Positions 8,289 to 16,947 are shown, counted from the first letter of the stretch. The stretch is DNA of 64,000 nucleotides from Pseudomonas viridiflava (GCF_900582195.1 NZ_UTHA01000227.1:353452-417451); one strand, 5' to 3'. The notes: generated from the letters alone by a model not told the origin. A program made the numbers and translations.

Positions 8289-9182
8289 GTGGAGTTCAGC
8301 CAATTGCGGATCTTTCAGGCTGTGGCCGAGGAGGGTTCGATCACCCGCGCCGCCGAGCGCCTGCACCGGGTGCCGTCGAATCTGTCGACCCGGCTTAAAC
8401 AGCTTGAAGAGCAACTGGGTGTCGAGCTTTTCGTTCGTGAGCGTCAGCGTTTGCAACTGTCGCCTGCGGGAAAAGTCCTGCTGGACTACACCGGCAAACT
8501 GTTTGCGTTGCGCGATCAGGCCAGTGCGGCGGTGATGGGCGGGCAACCGGCGGGGGATTTTGTCCTCGGCACGATGTACAGCACGGCGGCGATCCATTTG
8601 CCGGCGTTGCTGGCGCGCTATCACAAGCAGTATCCGGCGGTGAATCTGCAGGTGCAGTCGGCACCCAGCGGCGAGTTACTCGAAGGTCTGCTCACCGGGC
8701 GCCTGGACGCCGCACTGGTGGACGGGCCACTGGAACTGGCCGGGCTTGACGGCGTGCCGTTGTGCGAAGAGCGGCTGGTGCTGATTACCGAAACCGACCA
8801 TCCGCCCGTGCGCAGTGCCAAGGATGTCGAAGGACGATCGGTGTTTACCTTTCGCCGTGGTTGTTCTTATCGGATGCGCCTGGAGGCCTGGTTTTCGCAT
8901 TACCACGCGACGATGGGGCGAGCGATAGAGATCGAGTCTTACCAGGGCATGCTCGCCTGCGTGATTGCCGGCAGCGGTGTGGCATTGATGTCAGAGTCGA
9001 TGCTCGCCAGTCTGCCGGGCCGCGAGAGCGTTGCCGCGCACTTTTTGGCCGAGCCGTTCGTGGGTGCGACAACATGGCTCATGTGGCGCAAAGGCATGGT
9101 CGGCGCCAACCTCAATGCATGGATCGAAGTGCAGCAGGCCGTCTATCCTGCGGCTCAGATCGAAACCCGAGAAACAGCCTGA
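8289..9182 (+). CDS. LysR-type transcriptional regulator
   Basis: A 297-residue LysR regulator. The N-terminal helix-turn-helix is residues 1-60 (FQAVAEEGSITRAAERLHRVPSNLSTRLKQLEEQLG), followed by the linker helix and two co-inducer lobes. The HTH text strongly resembles the PtrR/YneJ group. GTG start at 8289 with GAAAGG upstream. It is divergent from the YbfB-type transporter and most likely regulates it and itself from the shared 104-base region. The effector is not known from the sequence. Confidence 0.9.
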   Translation: MEFSQLRIFQAVAEEGSITRAAERLHRVPSNLSTRLKQLEEQLGVELFVRERQRLQLSPAGKVLLDYTGKLFALRDQASAAVMGGQPAGDFVLGTMYSTAAIHLPALLARYHKQYPAVNLQVQSAPSGELLEGLLTGRLDAALVDGPLELAGLDGVPLCEERLVLITETDHPPVRSAKDVEGRSVFTFRRGCSYRMRLEAWFSHYHATMGRAIEIESYQGMLACVIAGSGVALMSESMLASLPGRESVAAHFLAEPFVGATTWLMWRKGMVGANLNAWIEVQQAVYPAAQIETRETA

Positions 9183-9318
9183 ACCAATGACGGCGAACTC
9201 TGTTCAATTCAGTAACAGATCATTGCGGATTTGACCGAGCATTGCGTAGGACTTCGGACTATTATCAGTGCGAAGCGGCCTCAGAATTCCGGTCGCTCAG
9301 CACCACCCTGAAGGGGGC

Positions 9319-9453
9319 ATGACGATGAAAGAGAAAATTCAAAACTGGCTGCACGATTTGGGTGTTGCCCTCGGTTTGATCGAACCGCCTCTGCAACCTG
9401 TACCGATTCGCACCGATGACGAGCAGCGCCGCCGTCAACAACGGCGCCGGTAA
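9319..9453 (+). CDS. PA1414-family small protein
   Basis: A 44-residue protein: MTMKEKIQNWLHDLGVALGL, then IEPPLQPVPIR and a basic DDEQRRRQQRRR tail. It looks like the PA1414 family of pseudomonads, where the transcript is known as an abundant RNA (SicX in P. aeruginosa, induced at low oxygen). Here an amphipathic helix with a C-terminal Arg cluster would suit membrane or RNA association. Its start has an AAGGGGG ribosome site. I looked for an Anr box (TTGAT-N4-ATCAA) upstream and found none that is convincing. A strong hairpin follows at 9490. Confidence 0.72.
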   Translation: MTMKEKIQNWLHDLGVALGLIEPPLQPVPIRTDDEQRRRQQRRR

Positions 9454-9489
9454 CGCCCCCGATCCGAGATCACACGATTCAAGATCAAG

Positions 9490-9551
9490 AGATCGCAGCC
9501 TTCGGCAGCTCCTACGTTGACTCGTGTAGGAGCTGCCGAAGGCTGCGATCT
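9490..9551. terminator. Bidirectional hairpin terminator/repeat
   Basis: A perfect 26-base inverted repeat (AGATCGCAGCCTTCGGCAGC and onward) with a 10-base loop, then TTTTGCTTTT on the + side. It lies between the PA1414-type gene and the convergent acyl carrier protein gene and can end both transcripts. The same text is a known dispersed Pseudomonas repeat; a partial relative is at 46715-46743 and another at 55208-55235. Confidence 0.8.
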
Positions 9552-9558
9552 TTTGCTT

Positions 9559-9807
9559 TTAATGTCTGCCGATTTCCAGCAGAAACCGGCTCAAGTCGTT
9601 CGCGGTCTTCGCGGTCTTGAGCATGCGGTCTTCCTCGGCGGTGAACGCCGTCAGTCCGAATTCATCTTCCAGATGAAAGATCAGATCTTCGATATCGGCT
9701 TTCTCCAGGCCCAGTTGCACCAGGCTGGTGTTGTCGTTGAATTCACGGGTTTCCAGCAGACGCCGGATGTATCGGTGCACGGCGGCACGCACGGCAGCTC
9801 TTCTCAT
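9559..9807 (-). CDS. Acyl-carrier-protein-like protein
   Basis: An 82-residue helical protein from the ATG at 9807 (a TTG further upstream overlaps the preceding gene and is less likely). The order of helices, with FNDNTSLVQLGLEKADIEDLIFHLEDEFGLTAF, follows acyl carrier proteins. The usual phosphopantetheine motif D-S-L is replaced by E-K-A-D (GLEKADIEDL), so the serine that carries the prosthetic group is missing. It may therefore be a carrier-protein fold that no longer carries acyl chains. It follows the MBL hydrolase gene by 43 bases on the same strand. Confidence 0.7.
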   Translation of the reverse strand: MRRAAVRAAVHRYIRRLLETREFNDNTSLVQLGLEKADIEDLIFHLEDEFGLTAFTAEEDRMLKTAKTANDLSRFLLEIGRH

Positions 9808-9850
9808 GGCAGATTTTTCTGATGGTTGTTCTGCTTGAGTACAGCAGGCC

Positions 9851-10576
9851 TCAGTCGTGGCGGCGCAACCATTCGTCAATCATCGAACGCAAATGCTCCC
9901 CGGAAAAACTGCCGAAATGTCCGCCATGTACCGTGCGGATCGGCAACGCCTGCAAGCGACGTAGACTGGCGGCGTAATCCCGCAGATTGGAGTGGTAAGC
10001 GTCTTCGATCAGCGGGCCGTCGTAGATGATGTCGCCGCTGAACAGGGTTTCAGTCGCCGCCTCATACAGGCTGATCCCGCCCGGAGAATGCCCCGGCGTG
10101 TGCAGCACCTGCAGCGTACGATTGCCCAGATCGAGCGCATCGCCGTCCTCGACAAAACCGGTGGCCGGCGCGGCTTTGACCCGGTATTCGGCGTAGCAAA
10201 GCGGGCAATCCGGGTGGGCCTCGAACATGTCGTCGCCGACGAACGCGCGGCTCAAGTCGTTTTCGCCATCCGGCGCGGCCAGAATGTCCGCCTCGGCGCG
10301 ATGCACCAACCGCTCAGCAAACTCATGATGCCCGGCGATATGGTCGAAATGACAATGACTGGCCACTGCCACCAGCGGGCGTTCAGTCAGCCACGGCAAC
10401 TGCTCGCGCAGGCTGACCAATCCCGAACCGCTGTCCAGCAACAGGTCTTTGTCACGGCCCTGCACATGCCACAGATTGCAGCGATAGAACGGGCGGATAT
10501 ACGGCTCGTGGATCAACCGAATGCCATCGCTGAGGTTTTTCACTTCAAACCACTGATCGCGAGAAACGATCTTCAT
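9851..10576 (-). CDS. MBL-fold metallo-hydrolase
   Basis: A 241-residue metallo-beta-lactamase-fold hydrolase. The metal motif HCHFDH is at residues 74-79, followed by GHH at 82-84, HTPGHSPGG near 165 and FSGDIIYDG near 185, so all ligands of a dinuclear site are present. No signal peptide. Start at the ATG at 10576 (MKIVSRDQWFEV); upstream in-frame codons lie inside a terminator. The two CxxC-like cysteines (HPDCPLCYAEYR) are unusual for the fold. Substrate unknown; the ACP-like gene directly downstream could hint at a thioester, but that is speculation. Confidence 0.87.
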   Translation of the reverse strand: MKIVSRDQWFEVKNLSDGIRLIHEPYIRPFYRCNLWHVQGRDKDLLLDSGSGLVSLREQLPWLTERPLVAVASHCHFDHIAGHHEFAERLVHRAEADILAAPDGENDLSRAFVGDDMFEAHPDCPLCYAEYRVKAAPATGFVEDGDALDLGNRTLQVLHTPGHSPGGISLYEAATETLFSGDIIYDGPLIEDAYHSNLRDYAASLRRLQALPIRTVHGGHFGSFSGEHLRSMIDEWLRRHD

Positions 10577-10593
10577 AAATGATTTTCTCCAGA

Positions 10594-10630
10594 CGAAAAA
10601 AACGGGTGTGGCAACCGACGCCACACCCGT
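10594..10630 (-). terminator. Rho-independent terminator of the SSS symporter gene
   Basis: On the minus strand a perfect 10-base stem (ACGGGTGTGG / CCACACCCGT) with a 9-base loop is followed by seven T. It lies 32 bases after the symporter stop and before the MBL gene, separating the two transcription units. Confidence 0.85.
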
Positions 10631-10661
10631 CGAAGAAAGCATCAAGTCGTTACATCAGAGC

Positions 10662-12041
10662 TTAGATCGTACTCGCCACGGTCGCCGGGCGAGGGGAGAT
10701 CAGGCTGACCACCACGAAACTCACCAGACCCACAGCCAGGCTGTAGTAGATCGGTGTGTTCGCGTCCAGACCGTCCTTGAACATGAACAGCAGCGCGGTG
10801 GCGAAACCCAGGCCCATGCTGGCGATGGCGCCGGCGGTGGTCGCGCGTTTCCAGAAGATCGCACCGATCAGCGGGACCAGCATGCCGCCCACCAACAGGT
10901 TGTAAGCGAGGGTCAGGGCGCTGATCACGTCATTCACCACCAGCGCGATACCGAGCACGACAATACCGGTGAGCAAGGTGAACAGACGGTTGATGCCCAG
11001 GCTCGACTGTTTGCCGCCACGCAGTTTCGGCAACAGGTCTTCAGTCAGGGTGGTGGCCGCAGCGAGCAGGCCGGCGCTGGCGGTGGACATCATGGCCGCC
11101 AGTGCTGCGGCGATCACCAGACCACGGATGCCGTCCGGCAGGGACAGTTTGACGATGGCGGCGAAGGCGTTGTTGACGTTGTCCAGATCCGGGATCAGCA
11201 CGTGCGCAGCCATGCCGATCAGGGCGCAGGCCAGACCGTAGACGATGCAGTAGATGCCCGCGATGCTGCCGGCGTATTGCGCGACTTTGGCGGTCTTGAC
11301 GGTGAACACCCGTTGCCAGATGTCCTGACCGATCAGGATGCCGAAGAAGTAGATCATGAAGTAGGTGATGATCGTGTCCCAGCCGATGGTGGTGAAGCTG
11401 AAGGCGGTCGCCGGCAGTTTCAGCACCAGCTCATCCCAGCCGCCAACGCGGTACAGGCAGATCGGCAACAGGATGAACATCAGGCCCACGGTCTTGATGA
11501 TGAACTGGACGATGTCGGTGAGGGTCAGCGACCACATGCCGCCGATCGCCGAGTAGATCACCACCACGCCACCGCCAACGAGTACCGAAACCCAGAAAGG
11601 CAGGTCAAACAGCACTTGCAGGACGGTGCCGATGGCGAGGATCGAGGTCACGCCGATCATCAGTGCGTAGGCCAGCATGATCGCCGCGCTCGCCGAACGG
11701 GCCATCGGGTTGTAGCGTTTTTCCAGGACCTGGGTAACGGTGTAGATCTTCAGTTTCAGCAGCGGTTTGGCGAGGAACAGGTTCAGCGCAACGATGCCGC
11801 AACCGAGTGCCGCGCACAGCCAGAAACCGGAAATGCCATGCACATAGCCCAGACGCACGGTGCCGACGGTGGACGCGCCACCCAGAACGGTCGCGGCCAT
11901 GGTGCCCATGTACAGGCTCGGGCCGAGGTTACGACCGGCAACGAGAAAGTCCTCGTTGGTCTTGGCCTTGCGCATGCCGAAGTAGCCGAGCAAGAGCATG
12001 CCGGCGGCGTAGATGAGGACGACGAATAAATCCAAAGCCAT
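10662..12041 (-). CDS. Sodium:solute symporter (SSS family) of the gbu locus
   Basis: A 459-residue inner-membrane protein with about thirteen helices. The N-terminus (LIYAAGMLLLGYFGMRKAKTNEDFLVAGRNLG) and AALAAMMSTASAGLLAAATT near residue 315 are typical of sodium:solute symporters. ATG at 12041 with GGAGA eight bases upstream; longer forms lack a ribosome site. In P. aeruginosa an SSS gene (PA1418) lies in the same position beside the guanidinobutyrase gene, so uptake of a guanidino compound is likely but unproven. A strong terminator follows. Confidence 0.88.
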   Translation of the reverse strand: MALDLFVVLIYAAGMLLLGYFGMRKAKTNEDFLVAGRNLGPSLYMGTMAATVLGGASTVGTVRLGYVHGISGFWLCAALGCGIVALNLFLAKPLLKLKIYTVTQVLEKRYNPMARSASAAIMLAYALMIGVTSILAIGTVLQVLFDLPFWVSVLVGGGVVVIYSAIGGMWSLTLTDIVQFIIKTVGLMFILLPICLYRVGGWDELVLKLPATAFSFTTIGWDTIITYFMIYFFGILIGQDIWQRVFTVKTAKVAQYAGSIAGIYCIVYGLACALIGMAAHVLIPDLDNVNNAFAAIVKLSLPDGIRGLVIAAALAAMMSTASAGLLAAATTLTEDLLPKLRGGKQSSLGINRLFTLLTGIVVLGIALVVNDVISALTLAYNLLVGGMLVPLIGAIFWKRATTAGAIASMGLGFATALLFMFKDGLDANTPIYYSLAVGLVSFVVVSLISPRPATVASTI

Positions 12042-12104
12042 GATGGCGTGTCTCCGATTGTCTTTTTTATGGTGAAACAAATTTGGTTCGGTGTGGCTGC
12101 CCTT

Positions 12105-12193
12105 TGTGGGAGCGAGCCTGCTCGCGAAGGCGTCAGCACATTCAACAAAGATGTGTCTGACAAATTGCTTTCGCGAGCAGGCTCGCTCCCACA
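12105..12193. repeat. REP pair (inverted)
   Basis: Two arms (TGTGGGAGCGAGCCTGCTCG and complement) about 40 bases apart, between the NCS1 permease and SSS symporter genes. A hairpin here could lower read-through from gbuA and the permease into the symporter gene. Confidence 0.9.
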
Positions 12194-12204
12194 GGAGATC
12201 TGCG

Positions 12205-13707
12205 TCAGGCGGCCTGACGCAGTTCAGGTTTTTCTATGACTTGGCTGCGGGCATCCTTCGGGCCGAACACTTCGCGCGGTTCCGGGAACAGGCTCAGCAG
12301 CGTCAGGTACACCACCGAGGCCAGGCCCAGGGTCACCGGCAAACTGATGTCGATGCCGCCGGCCATTTCACCCAGCGGACCAACGAACTGCCCCGGCAGA
12401 TTGACGAAGCACAGGCCAACCGCCGCGCTCGGGATCCATGCGCCCAGACCACGCCAGTTCCAGCCGTGGCTGAACCAGTAGCGTCCGCCTTGCTCGCCAC
12501 GGGTGAACACTTGCAGGTCATCCGGGCAGTAGAAGCCGCGACGCACCAGCAGGCCGATGATCATGATCACCATCCACGGTGTGGTGCAGGTGATGATCAG
12601 CACGGCGAAGGTCGACACGCTCTGCACCAGGTTCGCCGCAAAACGACCGATGAAGATGAAGGCAATCGACAGCACACCGATCAGCAATGTCGCCTTCACT
12701 CGCGACAGCACGCGCGGGAACACGCTGGACATGTCCAGCCCGGTGCCATATAGCGAGGTGGTGCCGGTGGACATGCCGCCGATCACCGCAATCAGGCACA
12801 CCGGCAGGAAGAACCAGCTCGGCGACACCGCCAGCAAACCACCGACGTAGTTGTTCGCCGCGATGTAGTCCGGCGCCTTGATCGCGACGATGGTCGCGGT
12901 GGTCAGGCCGAACAGGAACGGGATGAAGGTAGCGATCTGCGACAGCACCACGGCGGCCATGATCCGTTGCTTGGAGGTTTCACGCGGGATGTAGCGCGAC
13001 CAGTCGCCGAGGAACGCGCCGAAGGAAATCGGGTTGCTCATCGCGACCAGTGCTGCGCCGATGAACGCGGCCCAGAAGCCCGGTTGCCCGAGGCTGACGG
13101 TGCCCGCGTAATGCGCATCGAAAGGACCGGCGAAGGCGAAGATGCCCAACAGGAACAAGAGGCTGGCGCTCCACACCGCGATCTTGTTCACCCACAGCAA
13201 AAAGCGGAAGCCGTAGATGCACACGGTCAGCACCAGAATCGCGAACAGACCGTAGGCCAGGCCCAAAGTCAGGTCGGTTTCCGGCAGACCGATCAGGCGT
13301 TTCGCACCACCGATCAGCGCATCCCCCGAACTCCACACCGAGAGCGAGAAAAACGCGATGGCGGTCAACAGCGACAGGAACGAACCGACGATGCGCCCGT
13401 GCACGCCGAAGTGCGCACCGGACGACACGGCATTGTTGGTGCCGTTGAGCGGGCCGAACAGGCCCATCGGTGCGAGGATCAGCGAGCCAAGCAGCACGCC
13501 CAGCACAATTGCCCAGACGCCGGCCTGAAAAGACAGACCGAACAGCACCGGGAAACTGCCGAGCACGGCGGTGGCAAAGGTATTCGAACCACCGAAGATC
13601 ATCCGGAACAAGTCCGTCGGGCCTGCGCTGCGTTCGTGGTCCGGGATCTGTTCGACCCCGTGGGTTTCAATCTGCGTAAGGCTTTGGTCGTTGTTGTTGT
13701 TATTCAT
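12205..13707 (-). CDS. NCS1-type (purine/cytosine permease) transporter
   Basis: A 500-residue protein with twelve predicted helices. The features of the nucleobase-cation-symport-1 family are present: GLSFQAGVWAIVLGVLLGSLILAPMGLFGPLNGTNNAVSSGAHFG in the first helices and a central NPISFGAFLGDWSRYIP block. The N-terminal 30 residues are polar with a run of Asn. It sits downstream of gbuA and the NTF2-like gene on the same strand (55 bases after the latter), matching PA1419 in P. aeruginosa, and is a candidate importer for guanidinobutyrate or a related compound. Confidence 0.87.
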   Translation of the reverse strand: MNNNNNDQSLTQIETHGVEQIPDHERSAGPTDLFRMIFGGSNTFATAVLGSFPVLFGLSFQAGVWAIVLGVLLGSLILAPMGLFGPLNGTNNAVSSGAHFGVHGRIVGSFLSLLTAIAFFSLSVWSSGDALIGGAKRLIGLPETDLTLGLAYGLFAILVLTVCIYGFRFLLWVNKIAVWSASLLFLLGIFAFAGPFDAHYAGTVSLGQPGFWAAFIGAALVAMSNPISFGAFLGDWSRYIPRETSKQRIMAAVVLSQIATFIPFLFGLTTATIVAIKAPDYIAANNYVGGLLAVSPSWFFLPVCLIAVIGGMSTGTTSLYGTGLDMSSVFPRVLSRVKATLLIGVLSIAFIFIGRFAANLVQSVSTFAVLIITCTTPWMVIMIIGLLVRRGFYCPDDLQVFTRGEQGGRYWFSHGWNWRGLGAWIPSAAVGLCFVNLPGQFVGPLGEMAGGIDISLPVTLGLASVVYLTLLSLFPEPREVFGPKDARSQVIEKPELRQAA

Positions 13708-13762
13708 GATCTGCTCCGATCATAAAGGCGCGCTCATCGTGCGTGAGCGTCACCTGTTTTGG

Positions 13763-14185
13763 CTAAGGGGATGGCAGCCCTTCCGGCATTGCGGACAAAT
13801 GTTCGTGGCAGGCCAGCCAATGGCCTTGTTGTTCTAGGCTCGACGCTTGTTTCTTGAAAACAATCGTCTCGCGCTCCTGGCTGAAGTGTTGCTCCCCTTG
13901 CATGCGCAGCTCGGTGGCCACGTCATGGATGAAAATCGCCACGTCACCCTGCAGGCTGACGAAGGCGTTGCTCGAGGTGCACGCAAGCACCTCGAAGCCA
14001 TCCTCGGCGCGCCAGCGGTCCCACAAGGCCTGATAGGCATCGCGCGACAGCAGCGGCTGGTCGAGGGTGTAGAAGACGAAACTTGCATCGGCGCTGAACG
14101 CGCCGAAATAAGCTTCGCGATCGTTTCGGGCGAAGGCGGACACCAAGTCGGCGGCCGCTTGCAAAACCTGATCACGTTCGTTCAT
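13763..14185 (-). CDS. NTF2-like (SnoaL/DUF4440-type) protein of the gbu operon
   Basis: A 140-residue cone-shaped NTF2-like protein: long N-terminal helices (ERDQVLQAAADLVSAFARNDREAYFGAFSADASFVF) followed by a curved sheet (LACTSSNAFVSLQGDVAIFIHDVAT ... ERETIVFKKQ) and ending GHWLACHEHLSAMP. Such folds bind small ligands or act as simple enzymes. ATG at 14185, ten bases after the gbuA stop, so it is in the gbuA operon. It corresponds in position to PA1420. Its task in guanidinobutyrate use is not known to me. Confidence 0.82.
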   Translation of the reverse strand: MNERDQVLQAAADLVSAFARNDREAYFGAFSADASFVFYTLDQPLLSRDAYQALWDRWRAEDGFEVLACTSSNAFVSLQGDVAIFIHDVATELRMQGEQHFSQERETIVFKKQASSLEQQGHWLACHEHLSAMPEGLPSP

Positions 14186-14195
14186 GACCCGACCC

Positions 14196-15146
14196 TCAGC
14201 GATGGACCACGCCAGGCAGTACGCAGAGCATTTCGTACAGCAGGTTGGCGGCCAGCAGCGAGGTGTTGCCGGTGGTGTCATAAGCGGGCGAGACTTCTAC
14301 CAGATCGCAACCGATCAGGTCGAGGCCTTGGCAGCCGCGAACGATTTCAATTGCCTGAATGGTCGTCAGACCACCGATTTCCGGGGTGCCGGTGCCAGGC
14401 GCCCAAGCCGGGTCGATGCCGTCGATGTCGAAGCTCAGGTACACCGGACCGCCGCCGACTTTCTCGCGCACTTCGGCCATCAGCGGTGCCAGCGACTTGT
14501 GCCAGCATTCTTCGGCTTGTACTACGCGAAAGCCTTGATCGCGGCTCCAGTTGAAGTCGTCAGCGGTGTAACCCTGAGCGCGCAGACCAATCTGCACCAC
14601 GCGATCGCAATCCAGCAGACCTTCTTCGACGGCGCGACGGAAGGTCGTACCGTGAGCAATCTTCTCGCCAAACATGTGATCGTTGACGTCAGCGTGGGCA
14701 TCGATGTGCACCAGACCGACCTTGCCGTGCTTTTTATGAATCGCCCGCAGGATCGGCAGGGTGATGGTGTGGTCGCCACCCAGGGTCATCGGGATTACGT
14801 TGTGCTCGAGGATGTTGTCGTAGGCTTCTTCGATGATGCGCACGGCGTCGAGCAGGTTGAAGGTGTTGATCGCTACGTCACCGATGTCGGCAACCGACAG
14901 CGAGTCGAACGGCGCTGCGCCGGTGGCCATGTTGTACGGGCGGATCATCACCGATTCGGTGCGGATGTCGCGTGGCCCGAAGCGGGTGCCGGGGCGCAGC
15001 GAAGTACCGATGTCCAAGGGTACGCCAACAAAGGCAGCGTCCAGGCCGGCAGCGGTCGGTACATGGGGGAGTCGGAGCATGGTGGCGATGCCGCCGAAGC
15101 GCGGCATTTCGTTGCCGCCCAGTGGTTGGTGAAGAATCTTGTCCAC
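14196..15146 (-). CDS. gbuA: Guanidinobutyrase (agmatinase/ureohydrolase family)
   Basis: A 316-residue ureohydrolase that should split 4-guanidinobutyrate to GABA and urea. The dinuclear manganese ligands are all visible: H126 in GGDHT, D149, H151 and D153 in DAHADVND, D240 and D242 in SFDIDGIDP. It is close in length to P. aeruginosa GbuA. The position, next to NTF2-like, NCS1 and SSS genes and divergent from a LysR gene, repeats the PA1418-PA1422 order and argues for gbuA over agmatinase speB or guanidinopropionase gpuA, which share the same motifs. Confidence 0.9.
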   Translation of the reverse strand: MDKILHQPLGGNEMPRFGGIATMLRLPHVPTAAGLDAAFVGVPLDIGTSLRPGTRFGPRDIRTESVMIRPYNMATGAAPFDSLSVADIGDVAINTFNLLDAVRIIEEAYDNILEHNVIPMTLGGDHTITLPILRAIHKKHGKVGLVHIDAHADVNDHMFGEKIAHGTTFRRAVEEGLLDCDRVVQIGLRAQGYTADDFNWSRDQGFRVVQAEECWHKSLAPLMAEVREKVGGGPVYLSFDIDGIDPAWAPGTGTPEIGGLTTIQAIEIVRGCQGLDLIGCDLVEVSPAYDTTGNTSLLAANLLYEMLCVLPGVVHR

Positions 15147-15310
15147 GGGTAAGGCCTCATCGTCTTTGTTTTATTTATGTCGGCGCGCCGTTGAGCACGG
15201 GGTCGGACGCCGCTGTGGGGCCGATGATGCGAAATGTAGTGTGGGGAAAGAATCGCTACGGGCAAAAACTTAGTTCAGATTTTTCTAAACTAATGCCAGA
15301 CTTCCACACC

Positions 15311-15425
15311 TGCTCGTTCCCATGCTCCGCGTGGGAATGCATCCACGGACGCTCCGCGTCCAGCCGTACTCGCAGGTGACGCAGAGCGTCACGGGCTGCA
15401 TTCCCACGCAGAGCGTGGGAACGAT
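15311..15425. repeat. Dispersed palindromic repeat, CGTTCCCACGC type
   Basis: A second repeat family: TCGTTCCCATGCTCCGCGTG at the left, a central GGACGCTCCGCGTC/GACGCAGAGCGTC pair, and CACGCAGAGCGTGGGAACGA at the right. It fills much of the divergent region between gbuA and gbuR and ends 13 bases before the gbuR start codon, so it must be within the gbuR leader or promoter. Other copies are at 20632-20767 and 55242-55292. Confidence 0.85.
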
Positions 15426-15438
15426 CCTTGGAGTAGAC

Positions 15439-16332
15439 ATGGCCAACGCTTTACCCGACCTGAAACTGTTGCGCATCTTCGTCAGCGTCGTCCGTCATCA
15501 GGGTTTTGCCAACGCGCAACAGGAACTCAACCTGTCGACCTCGGCGATCAGTACCTACATGAGCCAGCTCGAAGCCGCACTCGGCCTGGTGCTATGCCAT
15601 CGCGGCCGTGGTGGTTTCAGCCTGACCAGCAAAGGTGAGCTGTTCCATCAGGAAACCCTGCGCCTGCTCGCCGAACTTGAAGGTTTCGAGCAATACGCCG
15701 CCGCGCTCAAGGGCGAACTGCGCGGCACGCTCAACCTCGGTGTGATCGACTCCACCGTCAGCGACAAGGCTTTGCCCTTCGCCGAAGCCATCGGCGCCTA
15801 CAGCCAGGAACACCCGGCGGTGCATTTGCATTTGTCGGTGATGAGTCCGTACGAACTGCAACTCGGCGTGCAGGACAACCGCCTCGATCTGGCCATCGGT
15901 GCATTTTCCTCGCGCATGAGCGGTCTGGTGTACATGCCGCTGTACCGCGAACAACACTGGTTGTATTGCAGCAGCCGGCATCCATTGTTCAACGAGCGGC
16001 GGATTCCCGAGCAGGTCATCACCCAGCAGCGTATGGTCGGACGCGGTTACTGGAGTCAGGCCGAACTCGCGCGCCACGGCTTCAAACACAGCGCGGCGAC
16101 CGTGGAAAGTATGGAGGCGCAGCTGATTCTGGTGCTGTCCGGCGCCTACATCGGTTACTTGCCGGAGCACTATGCTCAGGCGTGGGCCGACAAGGGCGAT
16201 TTGCGCGTGCTGCTGCCGGCAACGTTTGGTTATCAGGCGCCGTTCTCGATGATCATGCGCCGGGGCCGTAGCCGTGAACCGCTGATCCAGACCTTCCGCG
16301 ATTTGCTTAAAGCACAGCTCAATCAGGCTTAG
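15439..16332 (+). CDS. gbuR: LysR-type regulator of guanidinobutyrate use
   Basis: A 297-residue LysR regulator. HTH at residues 8-65 (KLLRIFVSVVRHQGFANAQQELNLSTSAISTYMSQLEAALG), then effector domain with ELRGTLNLGVIDSTVSDKALPFAEAI. ATG at 15439 with GGAG six bases upstream; longer in-frame starts lie inside the repeat at 15311 and are unlikely. Divergent from gbuA with a 292-base gap, as gbuR (PA1422) is in P. aeruginosa, where it activates gbuA in response to 4-guanidinobutyrate. The gene symbol rests on this synteny. Confidence 0.85.
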   Translation: MANALPDLKLLRIFVSVVRHQGFANAQQELNLSTSAISTYMSQLEAALGLVLCHRGRGGFSLTSKGELFHQETLRLLAELEGFEQYAAALKGELRGTLNLGVIDSTVSDKALPFAEAIGAYSQEHPAVHLHLSVMSPYELQLGVQDNRLDLAIGAFSSRMSGLVYMPLYREQHWLYCSSRHPLFNERRIPEQVITQQRMVGRGYWSQAELARHGFKHSAATVESMEAQLILVLSGAYIGYLPEHYAQAWADKGDLRVLLPATFGYQAPFSMIMRRGRSREPLIQTFRDLLKAQLNQA

Positions 16333-16350
16333 CTTGTAGGAAAAAGAAGT

Positions 16351-16947
16351 ATGTCCAGACCCCAATGCCCGCGCTGCCTGCGCCCCCAGACCCATTGCCT
16401 GTGCGAGTTGATCCCGCGCCTCGACAGTCGCACGCGGGTGTTGCTGTTGCAGCATCCGAGCGAGGTCAATCATGCGTTGAACACTGCGCGGTTAGCGGCG
16501 CTGGGATTGACCAATGCCGAGCTGATCGTGGGCGAGGTGTTCGAGGATTTGCCGACGCTGTTGAACCGGCCGGGGTATCGGGCGCGCTTGTTGTTTCCGG
16601 CTGATGATGCGCAGCCGATGCAGGCTTATGGCGAGTCCGATGAACCGTTGTTGCTGGTGGTGCCGGACGGCACGTGGCGCAAGGCGCGCAAGATGTTACA
16701 CCTCAATCCGCTGCTGGCGGCGTTGCCAAGAGTGACACTGGCCGAGGGCGGCGTGTCGCGCTATCGCTTGCGCAAGGCACCGGGGCCGGGGGCGTTGTCG
16801 ACGATTGAGGCGATTGTGCAGGCGTTGCAGACGCTGGAGCCGTCGGTGTCATTCGAGCCGTTGCTCAAGCCGTTCGAGGCGTTGATCGAGGGGCAGATTG
16901 CGGCGATGGGGGAGGAGACGTTTCAGCGTAATCATGGTGATAGATAG
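16351..16947 (+). CDS. tapT: tRNA-uridine aminocarboxypropyltransferase (DTW family)
   Basis: A 198-residue DTW-domain protein. It begins with a zinc-type cysteine set CPRCLRPQTHCLC, then LLQHPSEVNHALNTARLAALGL, a VPDGTWRKARKM block (the DTW motif, here DGTW) and YRLRKAPGPGALSTIEAI. These are the marks of the enzyme that uses S-adenosylmethionine to make acp3U at position 47 of tRNA. It begins 18 bases after gbuR on the same strand and may be read from the same transcript, though with no functional link. Confidence 0.87.
   Translation: MSRPQCPRCLRPQTHCLCELIPRLDSRTRVLLLQHPSEVNHALNTARLAALGLTNAELIVGEVFEDLPTLLNRPGYRARLLFPADDAQPMQAYGESDEPLLLVVPDGTWRKARKMLHLNPLLAALPRVTLAEGGVSRYRLRKAPGPGALSTIEAIVQALQTLEPSVSFEPLLKPFEALIEGQIAAMGEETFQRNHGDR

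Noticed and set aside
9200..9318. Anr box or other oxygen-responsive site upstream of the PA1414-family gene
   Set aside because: No sequence close to TTGAT-N4-ATCAA; TTGACC at 9231 has no matching second half and the spacing to TATTAT at 9260 is too long for a sigma-70 promoter.
10608..12029. 473-codon + strand frame opposite the SSS symporter gene
   Set aside because: Product is Gln/His/Asp-rich nonsense, while the minus strand gives a complete symporter; shadow of a GC-rich gene.
15311..15425. Longer gbuR start at 15322
   Set aside because: The extension reads through a dispersed palindromic repeat and lacks a ribosome site; the ATG at 15439 has GGAG.
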